In this document: positions 1 through 7,802 of the stretch, in pieces
Layout of the letters: each line of letters begins with the position of its first letter
Numbering within the stretch: the stretch's first letter is position 1
Assembly: GCA_002371825.1 (NCBI GenBank)
Contig: DFHF01000039.1
Span: forward strand, 6,840-70,839
Source: Ruminococcus flavefaciens
Lineage (GTDB): Bacteria > Bacillota > Clostridia > Oscillospirales > Ruminococcaceae
Direction: 5' to 3'
DNA: 64,000 nucleotides
The notes under the pieces: generated by a model
Told to the model about the DNA's origin: nothing
What the model saw: only the letters and a program-made list of their open reading frames with translations
Databases searched by the model: none
Program-made: the position numbers and the translations under genes

Positions 1-1
1 T

Positions 2-2965
2 GGTTTTGCTCAGACAAATAATGTTGCAAACGTAAGTGCTGCCGGTTCGGGAGCTCTCAGTGATGCAGTACAGTTCAAGAGCACTGCCGGGGGAAATACC
101 TTCAATGTTGATCTTCCGTCAGGACTTTACGAGATAAAGGTCACTACCGGAAATACCTCAAGAACAAGCATTGTTGCTGAGGGGATGCTCCAGCTTATGA
201 ACCTTACAGGAAATAATGCTGTTGAAACTTTCCAGATACCTGTAACTGACGGTCAGCTCAATATCAGAGCCACAGAGGGCAGAGCAGGTACTGCATTCTC
301 ATTGAGCGCAATAGAGATAACTCAGCTCAATACTACAGGTGTGATGAATCCGACAGTATGGATATGCGGAGATTCCACAGTAGCAAATTACTACAATACA
401 GCTGATTCTGCTCAGCACGGCTGGGGACAGTTCTATGGCGGATATATCAAAAACACCGGATATATCGTAAGAAATATGGCTGCCAGCGGACAGTATGCCA
501 AGGGCTTTGTCGATGCCGGACAGTTTGCTCCCATCGAGACCTACGGCAAACCCGGAGATGTATATATAATCGCTATCGGCATCAACGATAGGACCTACTC
601 AAATTCTACTGAGTACTATAATACCGTAACTGATATGGTAAAGCGCTCAAAGGCCAAGGGCATGGAGGTCATTCTTGTAAAGCAGCAGGGCAGAAGAAGT
701 GATCTCAACCAGTCCAGTAAGCTTGGCGGACGCTGGTTCGGCGGTGAACTGGATCAGATAGGCAGAGAGCAGAGCGTTCAGGTCGTTGATCTGTTCAATG
801 CCTGGCAGGATTTCGGCTTCTCAGTCGGATACAACGGAATGGCTTCATATTATGCAACAAAGGCAGACGGTACAGGTGATGATCTTCACCAGAGCAAAAA
901 GGGCGCCCAGAAGCTTGCAGAAATAATGAACAGCCTTGTAACTATCGGTAATGCAGAGCCTTATGAGCCTTTTGTGCCTGAAGAGGGCGTCAGCTATATG
1001 TTCAAGAATGTGAACAGCGGACTCTATATGGAGGTTGAAGGCGCTAAGGCTGAGGAGGGTGCCAATGTCCAGCAGTGGGGAGCTTCTGCTCCGGCAGCAC
1101 ATAATACATGGACTATCAAGCAGGCTACAGGCAACCTCTACTACATATATTCAAATTTAGCTGACGGAAAAACATTCCTTCTCAATGTTGAGGACGGAAG
1201 CAGAGTGAGCGGAGGCAACATCAACTCAGCTAAAAATAACGGCTACAGCGATCAGTTCTATGAGTTCAAGGATAATTACAACGGTACAGTTACTATCCTT
1301 ACAAGAGCTTCACGTCAGGCCTGCGCTGTAGAGGTAGCCAGTGCATCCACAAACAGCGGTGCAAATATCCAGCAGTGGGAAGTGAACGGCAATAACTGTC
1401 AGAAATGGATAATCGAAAAAGCAGATTATACTTCTCAGATCGTGACAACAACTACTACAGCACCAGAGCCTGTTACTACAACAACTACTACTTCTGCTCC
1501 TGTAGAGCACAGAATAAAGAAGTTCCCCGGAAATGCAAACTGTGACAGCAATGTTTCTATGGCTGATGCAGTGCTCATAATGCAGTCAATTTCCAATGGC
1601 GATAAATACGGCGAGGATGGCTCAGATCCTACACATATAACAGCTCAGGGCAAGATAAATGCCGATGTTGATGGAAATGGCAGCGTAACTCCGGCAGATG
1701 CACTCTTTATCCAGAAGGTCATGCTCAAGTTGGAAACTCTTCCTGAGATAGAGTATGAGGATGTTATACCCGAGCCCATAACTACAACTACTTCAGCTGA
1801 TCCCTATGCAGGATACTATTTTGCAGTGGATCAGACCTGGTCTGAGGGCGTTATAGAGTCTGCAAACGGCGGCTTTACCAAGACAGCAGGTGTGGGTTTC
1901 TCAGATAAGGAAGGCTACATAAACCTTGATAATAATGATACCAGCAATATCACATTTACAGTTGATGTTGAAGCAGACGGAAACTACATGACCCATATCC
2001 GTTTTGCAAACGGTTCAACTGCTGACAGAAGCATGATGATAAGTGTCAACGGCGGAACAGATATGACATGGCTCCAGTCATTCCCCGGAACAGGCGACTG
2101 GACGACCTGGGCAGAGTACGGAATAGTTCTTCCTCTTAAAGCTGGAAAGAATACAATTAAAATGGTATCTCATGTAGCAGGACAGGGCGGCCCCAACCTG
2201 GATTATATCACCCTTACTCTTACAGACGAGCCCTTTGCTCAGCCCTATGACCCCAATGAGGTAAAGCCCGGTACTGTAAGCGACAGACCTGCGATATATA
2301 TAGCAGGCGACTCAACTGCTCAGAGCTACAGTTCAAGATATGCTCCGCAGCAGGGCTGGGGATACTATGCCGGCAATTACTACACTGACAATGTTACAGT
2401 TGTAAATAAGTCTATAGGCGGAAGAAGCTCAAAGAAGTTCTATGACGAGGGACGCTTCAAGGAGATCACTGATGTTCTCAAAGAAGGAGACTTCGTATTC
2501 ATTCAGTTTGCAATAAACGACGCAGGAAGTACTAATGCCGACAGATATGCTCCTACCTGCGGAAATGTGGATAATCCGTCATCCGGTTCATACGAGTGGT
2601 ACATTACACAGTTCATAAAGGATACTCTTGCAAAGAAGGCAACTCCTGTGCTCATGTCTTGTACACTCAGCGGCAAGTCCTATTCAAACGGAAAATTTGT
2701 TGCGTCCTATACAAATTATACTGATGCCTGCAAAAAGCTTGCTTCAAAGTATAATGTACCTTTTGTGGATGTAAACAGCGCTATAGTGGATCACTATAAC
2801 TCTATAGGATACGATAAGGCAAAGTCCTATCATCTTGCCGGAGTTGTATCAGGCTCCACCGATCTGACTCACTATTGTGAGGAAGGTGCAAATAAAATTG
2901 CCGGAGTTATTGCAAATGCAGTCAAGAAGGCAAATATATCCGGACTTTCAGAATATGTAAAATAA
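2..2965 (+). CDS. Dockerin-bearing double CE12 rhamnogalacturonan acetylesterase (5' truncated)
   Basis: Secreted esterase expected to deacetylate rhamnogalacturonan. The frame is open from base 2, so the start and signal peptide lie outside the window; the ATG at 185 is internal. Order of parts: a beta-rich N-terminal stretch (to about base 330); a first SGNH/GDSL esterase of CE12 type (about 350-940; GDSTVANYY, IGIND, GDDLHQS); a ricin-type CBM13 (about 975-1425); a Thr-rich linker (1440-1500); a type I dockerin (about 1530-1740) with two calcium loops (DSNVSMADA, DVDGNGSVTPADA); a second Thr linker; a CBM35-like module (about 1805-2240); and a second CE12 domain (about 2290-2960; GDSTAQSY, AIND, STDLTH). 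I associate this architecture with cellulosomal enzymes of R. flavefaciens and clostridia. The dockerin implies attachment to a scaffoldin. The GH105/ABC genes at 55-59 kb fit the same substrate. Confidence 0.9.
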   Translation, partial: GFAQTNNVANVSAAGSGALSDAVQFKSTAGGNTFNVDLPSGLYEIKVTTGNTSRTSIVAEGMLQLMNLTGNNAVETFQIPVTDGQLNIRATEGRAGTAFSLSAIEITQLNTTGVMNPTVWICGDSTVANYYNTADSAQHGWGQFYGGYIKNTGYIVRNMAASGQYAKGFVDAGQFAPIETYGKPGDVYIIAIGINDRTYSNSTEYYNTVTDMVKRSKAKGMEVILVKQQGRRSDLNQSSKLGGRWFGGELDQIGREQSVQVVDLFNAWQDFGFSVGYNGMASYYATKADGTGDDLHQSKKGAQKLAEIMNSLVTIGNAEPYEPFVPEEGVSYMFKNVNSGLYMEVEGAKAEEGANVQQWGASAPAAHNTWTIKQATGNLYYIYSNLADGKTFLLNVEDGSRVSGGNINSAKNNGYSDQFYEFKDNYNGTVTILTRASRQACAVEVASASTNSGANIQQWEVNGNNCQKWIIEKADYTSQIVTTTTTAPEPVTTTTTTSAPVEHRIKKFPGNANCDSNVSMADAVLIMQSISNGDKYGEDGSDPTHITAQGKINADVDGNGSVTPADALFIQKVMLKLETLPEIEYEDVIPEPITTTTSADPYAGYYFAVDQTWSEGVIESANGGFTKTAGVGFSDKEGYINLDNNDTSNITFTVDVEADGNYMTHIRFANGSTADRSMMISVNGGTDMTWLQSFPGTGDWTTWAEYGIVLPLKAGKNTIKMVSHVAGQGGPNLDYITLTLTDEPFAQPYDPNEVKPGTVSDRPAIYIAGDSTAQSYSSRYAPQQGWGYYAGNYYTDNVTVVNKSIGGRSSKKFYDEGRFKEITDVLKEGDFVFIQFAINDAGSTNADRYAPTCGNVDNPSSGSYEWYITQFIKDTLAKKATPVLMSCTLSGKSYSNGKFVASYTNYTDACKKLASKYNVPFVDVNSAIVDHYNSIGYDKAKSYHLAGVVSGSTDLTHYCEEGANKIAGVIANAVKKANISGLSEYVK

Positions 2966-2973
2966 AATGAAAA

Positions 2974-3005
2974 CAGCCTCCGAACAAAAACCGGAGGCTG
3001 TAATT
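2974..3005. terminator. Bidirectional intrinsic terminator
   Basis: A 9-bp stem, CAGCCTCCG at 2974-2982 with CGGAGGCTG at 2992-3000, has T-rich flanks on both sides. It sits between two convergent stop codons (2965 and 3006), so it can end both transcripts. Confidence 0.85.
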
Positions 3006-3785
3006 TTATTCTGCAACTTTGCAGAATTGTGTTTCGAGGAATTCGCCCTCTTTAAGAGTGATGGTGTTCTTCCCGATATCGTCGCCGTCAGCACAGTAGC
3101 CGGAGGCTCTTTCTACCGGAGCGATACAGTTGATACTTGAATAGATGTGCCATTCAGCGTAGCCGCCGTATTCACCTTCATCGGGGATGAGTTGATATTC
3201 GCCGGGCTGGATGTCTCTTCCGACTATGAACATACCTGAGCTTGTAAACGGGTCGTTTACGATTTCCGGGTGCTTGGAGAGGTCATAGGCAGTACACCAT
3301 GAAAAATGAACATATCCCTTGCCCTTCAGCTCAGCTACTCTTGAACCGTCGAAGTGGACATATGCGGCGGATATCTGTTTATTTTCATCAGGGTCAGCGT
3401 ACACTCCCTCAACGCCGTGACCGGTCTGGTCGGCCTTGAAAAGATACAGTCCCTCAGGCATTTCTTCGCCGAGAATATACTCACCGCTTGGGAAGATACC
3501 GTTTTCCTGGAAGATCTCTATATCAGAGTAGGTGGGAAGCTCTTTTTTATCGGTCACAGGTTCGGATCCGCTGGTGACATCCGGATCTTCTGATGGGGAG
3601 GTTTCTTCTGCGTCTGTTGTTTCTTCCATATCGGTAGTTTCTTCTTCGGAGGAGCTCTTTTCAACTACAACTTCTGAGCCTTCGCTTGAAGTGCTGCCTC
3701 CGATGTCAACTGTACAGCCTGATGCTGCGGCAGCAGAGAGGCATACTATAGTACTGATAAGCAGGGCGTTTATGCGTTTTTTCAT
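3006..3785 (-). CDS. Lipoprotein with two repeated beta modules, function unknown
   Basis: 259 aa. The N-terminus is a lipoprotein signal (Lys/Arg, hydrophobic stretch, then AAASGC with the lipid-modified Cys near residue 24). Next comes a Ser/Glu/Thr-rich low-complexity linker to about residue 85. The rest carries a motif twice: FPSGEYILGEEMPEGLY at about 97 and MFIVGRDIQPGEYQL at about 185, each a 'G-x-Y ... G-x-D/E-x-P-x-G-x-Y' pattern. This suggests duplicated small beta modules. I have seen similar modules in other Firmicute lipoproteins but know no function. It is alone in its transcription unit, between two bidirectional hairpins. An SD-like AAAGAAGG lies ahead of the ATG. Confidence 0.75.
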   Translation of the reverse strand: MKKRINALLISTIVCLSAAAASGCTVDIGGSTSSEGSEVVVEKSSSEEETTDMEETTDAEETSPSEDPDVTSGSEPVTDKKELPTYSDIEIFQENGIFPSGEYILGEEMPEGLYLFKADQTGHGVEGVYADPDENKQISAAYVHFDGSRVAELKGKGYVHFSWCTAYDLSKHPEIVNDPFTSSGMFIVGRDIQPGEYQLIPDEGEYGGYAEWHIYSSINCIAPVERASGYCADGDDIGKNTITLKEGEFLETQFCKVAE

Positions 3786-3820
3786 TAGCGATACCTTCTT
3801 TCTTGATATATCCGTATAGT

Positions 3821-3848
3821 AAAAAAGCGCTCTTGATGAGCGCTTTTT
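3821..3848. terminator. Intrinsic terminator after rpmB
   Basis: AGCGCTC at 3826-3832 pairs with GAGCGCT at 3838-3844 and is flanked by A6 and T5, so it works on either strand. It lies just past the rpmB stop (3864) in the minus direction. Confidence 0.8.
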
Positions 3849-3863
3849 GAGATTCTAATGCAA

Positions 3864-4052
3864 TTAGTTAGCTCTCTCAACCTTACCTGAACGCAGGCAT
3901 CTTGAGCAAGCGTAGATATGACAAGGAGTACCCTTGACGATAGCCTTAACACGCTTTACATTAGGCTTCCATGTTCTGTTTGTGCGTCTGTGTGAGTGAG
4001 AAACTTTGATACCAAAAGTAACACCCTTTCCGCAGATATCACATTTTGCCAT
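3864..4052 (-). CDS. rpmB: 50S ribosomal protein L28
   Basis: 62 aa basic protein of the large ribosomal subunit (bL28). It starts MAKCDICGKGVTFG and carries two CxxC pairs (C4/C7 and C51/C54), the zinc-binding form of L28. I chose the ATG at 4052 because AAGGAGGTG lies 8-9 bases upstream and the protein then has the usual L28 length; the frame extends 21 codons further but without family match. A minus-strand promoter is visible (AAGCAA at 4120-4125 and AGTATA at 4097-4102 on the + strand, spacing 17). It is monocistronic, with its own terminator at 3821-3848. Confidence 0.97.
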   Translation of the reverse strand: MAKCDICGKGVTFGIKVSHSHRRTNRTWKPNVKRVKAIVKGTPCHIYACSRCLRSGKVERAN

Positions 4053-4096
4053 CAGGCTGCACCTCCTTATTAAGCTTATAAAAATACAACATGAAT

Positions 4097-4125
4097 AGTA
4101 TATCATACAATTCAAAAAAAAGCAA
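4097..4125 (-). promoter_or_regulatory. Promoter of rpmB
   Basis: Read on the minus strand: TTGCTT, 17 bp, TATACT. It lies 45 bp ahead of the rpmB start. Confidence 0.65.
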
Positions 4126-4204
4126 GTGTTTTTTGAAAAAAACTCAAAAAAATTTTTTGAGCTGCATTTTTTTGCTCATGAAAGGGAAAAATTTCACATA
4201 TTAC

Positions 4205-4233
4205 TTGAAAAATATGAAAGAATGTAGTATAAT
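4205..4233 (+). promoter_or_regulatory. Promoter of the M50-scpAB operon
   Basis: TTGAAA at 4205-4210 and TATAAT at 4228-4233 with a 17-bp spacer, 44 bp ahead of the first gene (4277). It is the likely main promoter for the closely spaced + strand genes that follow. Confidence 0.75.
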
Positions 4234-4276
4234 GATATGTGAATAACTTTAAGGCAATGCGTGGGAAAGGAATAAT

Positions 4277-4969
4277 ATGGATTACAGACAGACTATATTA
4301 ATACTCTCAGAACTGGTTACACTGCTTCTTGTACTGCCGGTGCATGAATGTGCTCATGCTCTTGTGGCAAAGTGGTACGGTGATGATACTGCTGAAAGAA
4401 TGGGAAGACTCACTCTCAACCCTATAGCACACCTTGATCCTCTTGGTGCACTTCTTATGGTGACAACCGGCTTCGGCTGGGCAAAGCCTGTACCGGTAAA
4501 TCCTCTGAGATTCAAGAAACAGAGACAGGGTATCGCTGTGGTATCTCTTGCAGGACCGGTATCAAATATTCTTGCAGCATTTGTTGCAGCATTTGCATAT
4601 GCTGTTATAATGCACTCTAAAGCCGGCTGGGAGGCTTATCATAACTACTCCTATCACGGGGAGACCTCTCCTATGTTTACTACGCTCCTTCTTCTCATAT
4701 ATCTGGTGCAGGTGAATGTGGGACTTGCTATATTCAATATGATACCTATACCGCCACTTGACGGCTCAAAGGTACTCAGCTACTTCACATCGTCAGAGTT
4801 CGACCGCTGGGCTTACAGACATCAGCGTGAGATACAGATAGGATTCCTTGTGTTTATTCTTGCAATGAATGTTATCCCATCCAAATACAATCCGCTCTAT
4901 TATATAAGGACTGCGGTCTCCGATCTCATATGGGCATCGGTATCGTGGATACCTGAATATAAGAACTGA
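4277..4969 (+). CDS. Site-2-type membrane zinc protease (M50 family)
   Basis: 230 aa integral membrane protein of the rhomboid-like S2P/M50B group. The zinc motif HExxH appears as HECAH at residues 23-27 inside the first membrane segment, and the third-ligand motif NMIPIPPLDG lies at 154-163. Further hydrophobic segments fall near 90-110, 133-155 and 188-200. The family cuts substrates within the membrane, but this short subgroup lacks a PDZ domain and its substrates are unknown. It heads the scpA-scpB operon, as in many clostridia; scpA starts 7 bp after its stop. The start has GGAAAGGAAT upstream and its own promoter at 4205-4233. Confidence 0.9.
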   Translation: MDYRQTILILSELVTLLLVLPVHECAHALVAKWYGDDTAERMGRLTLNPIAHLDPLGALLMVTTGFGWAKPVPVNPLRFKKQRQGIAVVSLAGPVSNILAAFVAAFAYAVIMHSKAGWEAYHNYSYHGETSPMFTTLLLLIYLVQVNVGLAIFNMIPIPPLDGSKVLSYFTSSEFDRWAYRHQREIQIGFLVFILAMNVIPSKYNPLYYIRTAVSDLIWASVSWIPEYKN

Positions 4970-4976
4970 TCCGATC

Positions 4977-5732
4977 ATGGAGACTATTTCTTTTAAGCTG
5001 GAGGTTTTTGAGGGACCGCTGGATCTTCTGCTAAGCCTCATTTCAAAGCATAAGCTGAATATCTGCGATATAGAGATCTCAAAGCTGCTGGAGCAGTACC
5101 TGCTGTACATCGATCAGGCTCACGAACAGAACCTGGAGCTTGCAGGTGAGTTCCTTGAAATGGCAGCGAGACTCATATATATAAAGACAGCATCTCTCCT
5201 CCCTCAGCCGGAGGAGGCTGAACAGCTCAAAAAGGAGCTGGAGGGTGCCCTTATCGAGTACTCCCTTTGTAAAATAGCTGCTGCTAAGCTTGCATCTGCT
5301 TTCTGCGGCGGAGATATTTTCGTCCGGAAGCCTATGAAAATAAAGGCTGATATGACCTACTGCCTCGTTCATGAGCCGGACAGGCTGGCACTGGCTTACA
5401 GTGCCATATCTCAGAAGACCATAAAAAACGAGGTCTCAAAGCTAAGAGTTGAAAATAAGATAAACTCCGTTGTAAAGCGAAGGATAGTATCGGTAATGAC
5501 AAAGGTGGTACATATCCTGAGGGAGCTTTATGATTCCGGAGAGGTCTATATGGACAAGCTCTATGAGGGAGTCACGGACCGCTCTGCAAGAGTGGCTACT
5601 TTCCTCGCCGTACTCGAATTAACAAGACATGGACGCATCACTATCAGCGAGGATAATATGATGATCTTCTTCAAGGGAAGAAAGAACGGAGTGAAGAAAA
5701 CTTGGAGATCAAAGAAAAGCTCGGAGCAATAG
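4977..5732 (+). CDS. scpA: Segregation and condensation protein A (ScpA kleisin)
   Basis: 251 aa. ScpA is the kleisin that bridges SMC heads and, with ScpB, forms the bacterial condensin that organises and separates chromosomes. The family signature FEGPLDLLLSLI lies at residues 11-22, followed by the helical N-domain (HKLNICDIEISKLLEQYL region, two parts). The winged-helix C-domain is near 180-240. The ATG at 4977 has no good SD, so translation may be coupled to the M50 gene ending 7 bp earlier. The 3' end overlaps scpB by 31 bp, typical of this pair. No smc gene is in the window. Confidence 0.97.
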   Translation: METISFKLEVFEGPLDLLLSLISKHKLNICDIEISKLLEQYLLYIDQAHEQNLELAGEFLEMAARLIYIKTASLLPQPEEAEQLKKELEGALIEYSLCKIAAAKLASAFCGGDIFVRKPMKIKADMTYCLVHEPDRLALAYSAISQKTIKNEVSKLRVENKINSVVKRRIVSVMTKVVHILRELYDSGEVYMDKLYEGVTDRSARVATFLAVLELTRHGRITISEDNMMIFFKGRKNGVKKTWRSKKSSEQ

Positions 5733-6274
5733 AGGCAATACTCTTTGCCAGCGGTGAGCCGATCGAGATATACCGCCTTTCGGAGGCAAGCGGTGTTGAT
5801 GCCGGTACATTGCCTGCAATGATAAGGCTGCTCAATGAGCGGTATGATGATTACGGTAGCGGCATCTGCATCAAAAAGCTGGACAGCAGCTATCAGATGT
5901 GTACCCGTGATGCCTTTGCTCCGCAGATCAGAACTGCTCTTGAGACAAAAAGATCAGCTCCGCTCTCAAATGCAGCTATGGAGGCACTTACGATCATTGC
6001 CTATAATCAGCCGGTCTCAAAGGGCTTTGTTGAAAATGTAAGAGGAATAGACAGTTCCTCTGTTATTAATAATCTTGTGGAAAAAGGACTTGTTGAGGAG
6101 GCAGGAAGACTTGATGTCCCCGGCAAGCCTATAGTCTACAGAACTACAGCAGTGTTCCTGAGAAGCTTCGGACTGACGTCCGTTGCAGATCTTCCGCCTC
6201 TGCCGGATCAGCCTTCACTTACTGAGGATGTTGCAGAGGATGACGGGGATATTTCCGAAGAAACCGATACTTGA
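5702..6274 (+). CDS. scpB: Segregation and condensation protein B (ScpB)
   Basis: 190 aa partner of ScpA in the SMC complex. Two winged-helix domains are recognisable: residues about 1-80 (IEAILFASGEPI) and about 85-160 (the ScpB hallmark LEALTIIAYNQPVSK appears here as MEALTIIAYNQPVSKGF, then IRGVDSS-like VRGIDSSSVI). The start is a TTG at 5702 within scpA, with GGAG about 10 bases upstream; no ATG fits. The last 25 residues are acidic. It overlaps scpA by 31 bp, suggesting coupled translation. Confidence 0.96.
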   Translation: MEIKEKLGAIEAILFASGEPIEIYRLSEASGVDAGTLPAMIRLLNERYDDYGSGICIKKLDSSYQMCTRDAFAPQIRTALETKRSAPLSNAAMEALTIIAYNQPVSKGFVENVRGIDSSSVINNLVEKGLVEEAGRLDVPGKPIVYRTTAVFLRSFGLTSVADLPPLPDQPSLTEDVAEDDGDISEETDT

Positions 6275-6292
6275 TGAAAGGAGCAGCAGGAC

Positions 6293-7267
6293 TTGATCGT
6301 ACTAAAAATCCTACTCTGGATTCTTCTGGCACTTATCGGACTAATTATCGTTGTCTGCGTACTGCCGGTAGGCGGAGATTTCAGCTATATCGACGGCAAG
6401 CTGAGCTATAAAGTCAGGCTCTGGCTGCTGAACGTTATGGACTCTGAGGGCGGTGGACTTCTTGGCTGGCTGAAAAAAATAAAAGCCAATAAAAAGCCAA
6501 AAAAGCCAAAGCCTGTTAAGGATAAGAAGAAAAAGAAGAAAAAAGAGCCCGAACCGGTTACTGCCGGGGAAACGCTCGCTGATGAGTATACACCGCCCGA
6601 TGTTCAGCCGGCGGCAGATGAGATAACTGAGGCGGAAAGCGTTTCTGCCGATGAACTCTCCCCTGAGGATGCGGCTGCACTGGAGGATATCTCGGCGGAC
6701 GAAGGTCTGCTGACATCTGAAATCGGCAGCGATAAAAAGAAAAAAGAAAAGAAGAAAAAGAAGTCCCGGAAGAAAAAAGAGCCGGAAGAGACCTACTATG
6801 AGTTCGATGACAGCGAGGATGAAGAAGATGATGATGATGAGCCGAAAAAGTCTCTTGGTGACAAAATAGGCTTCCTTATCGATATCTGGCACAGCGCTAA
6901 GCGCCCGCTGCGGACTATCTTCAAGGGCTTCAAGTTCAGCGATATCTATATCGATTTCCTGCTTGCCGACGAGGATGCATATAAATGTGCAATAAAGTAC
7001 GGAAGATTCAGCGGGATTATATTCAACGGGATCAGGCTTTTCAGCGATCTGTTTACCGTAAGACTGAAAACTGTGGATGTGCGCCCGGGGTTCGGTACAA
7101 ATCAGGGTAAATGGGATGCGGCCGGAAGAGTAAGATTCCGCCTGGGAACAGCGGTTATTGCAGGAGTATGGTTCCTGATAACATTTATATTCAGAGTATT
7201 TATACCAAGAAAACTTAAAGCAAGAAAAGCAAGAAAATTAAAAAAAGCTGCGGCTGCGCAGAAATAA
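6293..7267 (+). CDS. DUF2953 membrane-anchored protein with a long charged insert
   Basis: 324 aa. An N-terminal membrane helix (residues about 4-26) is followed by a stretch of about 130 residues very rich in Lys and then Asp/Glu (about 65-195). The conserved DUF2953 part follows (about 200-290, including DIWHSAKRPLR and YGRFSGIIFNG), then a second hydrophobic segment near 285-305 and a Lys/Ala-rich tail. The start is TTG at 6293 with AAAGGAG 9 bases upstream. DUF2953 commonly sits directly before gerW (ytfJ) in clostridia, as here, so a shared role in the envelope or spore coat is plausible but unproven. The charged insert is unusually long. Confidence 0.85.
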   Translation: MIVLKILLWILLALIGLIIVVCVLPVGGDFSYIDGKLSYKVRLWLLNVMDSEGGGLLGWLKKIKANKKPKKPKPVKDKKKKKKKEPEPVTAGETLADEYTPPDVQPAADEITEAESVSADELSPEDAAALEDISADEGLLTSEIGSDKKKKEKKKKKSRKKKEPEETYYEFDDSEDEEDDDDEPKKSLGDKIGFLIDIWHSAKRPLRTIFKGFKFSDIYIDFLLADEDAYKCAIKYGRFSGIIFNGIRLFSDLFTVRLKTVDVRPGFGTNQGKWDAAGRVRFRLGTAVIAGVWFLITFIFRVFIPRKLKARKARKLKKAAAAQK

Positions 7268-7287
7268 CACAGAAGTGAGGTAATAGT

Positions 7288-7743
7288 ATGAACACAAATA
7301 AGGCACAGATCAACGAGCTTTTAGGCATCTCAATGGAAAAAGTTAAGGAAATGGCTGATGTTAATGCAATAATCGGTCAGCCCATAAAGCTTGAGGACGG
7401 TACCACGATCATCCCCATTTCAAAGGTATCTTACGGATTCGCTTCAGGTGGTTCTGATCTGCCTTCAAAGTACGATAAGGACCTCTTCGGAGGCGGTGCA
7501 GGCGCAGGTGTGTCCATAAAGCCGGAGGGATTCCTCGTTGTATCTCCTGATGGTTCCGCAAAAATGGTACCTATGGAGGCTTCAAGCGATCCTATCAGCA
7601 CTGCTATCGAGAAGGTGCCCGGAATCATCGACAAGGTATCCGGATTTGTCGGAAAGAAAAAGAAGAATAATGATGCTGAGGACGCTGCACTTGCTGCCGC
7701 TGATGCAGCTATGGAAGAGCTCTCCAAGAAGAAAAAGAAGTAA
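7288..7743 (+). CDS. ytfJ: GerW/YtfJ family sporulation protein
   Basis: 151 aa. The family core runs from about 10 to 110, with GQPIKLEDGTTIIPISKVSYGF-type sequence (two adjacent motifs), the Gly-rich loop FGGGAGAGVSIKPEGF and FLVVSPDG. The last 40 residues are Lys/Ala/Asp rich. In Bacillus, YtfJ (GerW) is a spore protein needed for normal germination; many non-spore-forming clostridia keep it, so its wider role is unclear. The ATG has GAAGTGAGG upstream. It lies 20 bp after the DUF2953 gene and shares its operon. Confidence 0.92.
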   Translation: MNTNKAQINELLGISMEKVKEMADVNAIIGQPIKLEDGTTIIPISKVSYGFASGGSDLPSKYDKDLFGGGAGAGVSIKPEGFLVVSPDGSAKMVPMEASSDPISTAIEKVPGIIDKVSGFVGKKKKNNDAEDAALAAADAAMEELSKKKKK

Positions 7744-7802
7744 TATCCGGCCAGAATATTTCCTGTCCGTAATTCATATCCTTTACAAACGGAGGTATGA
7801 GT

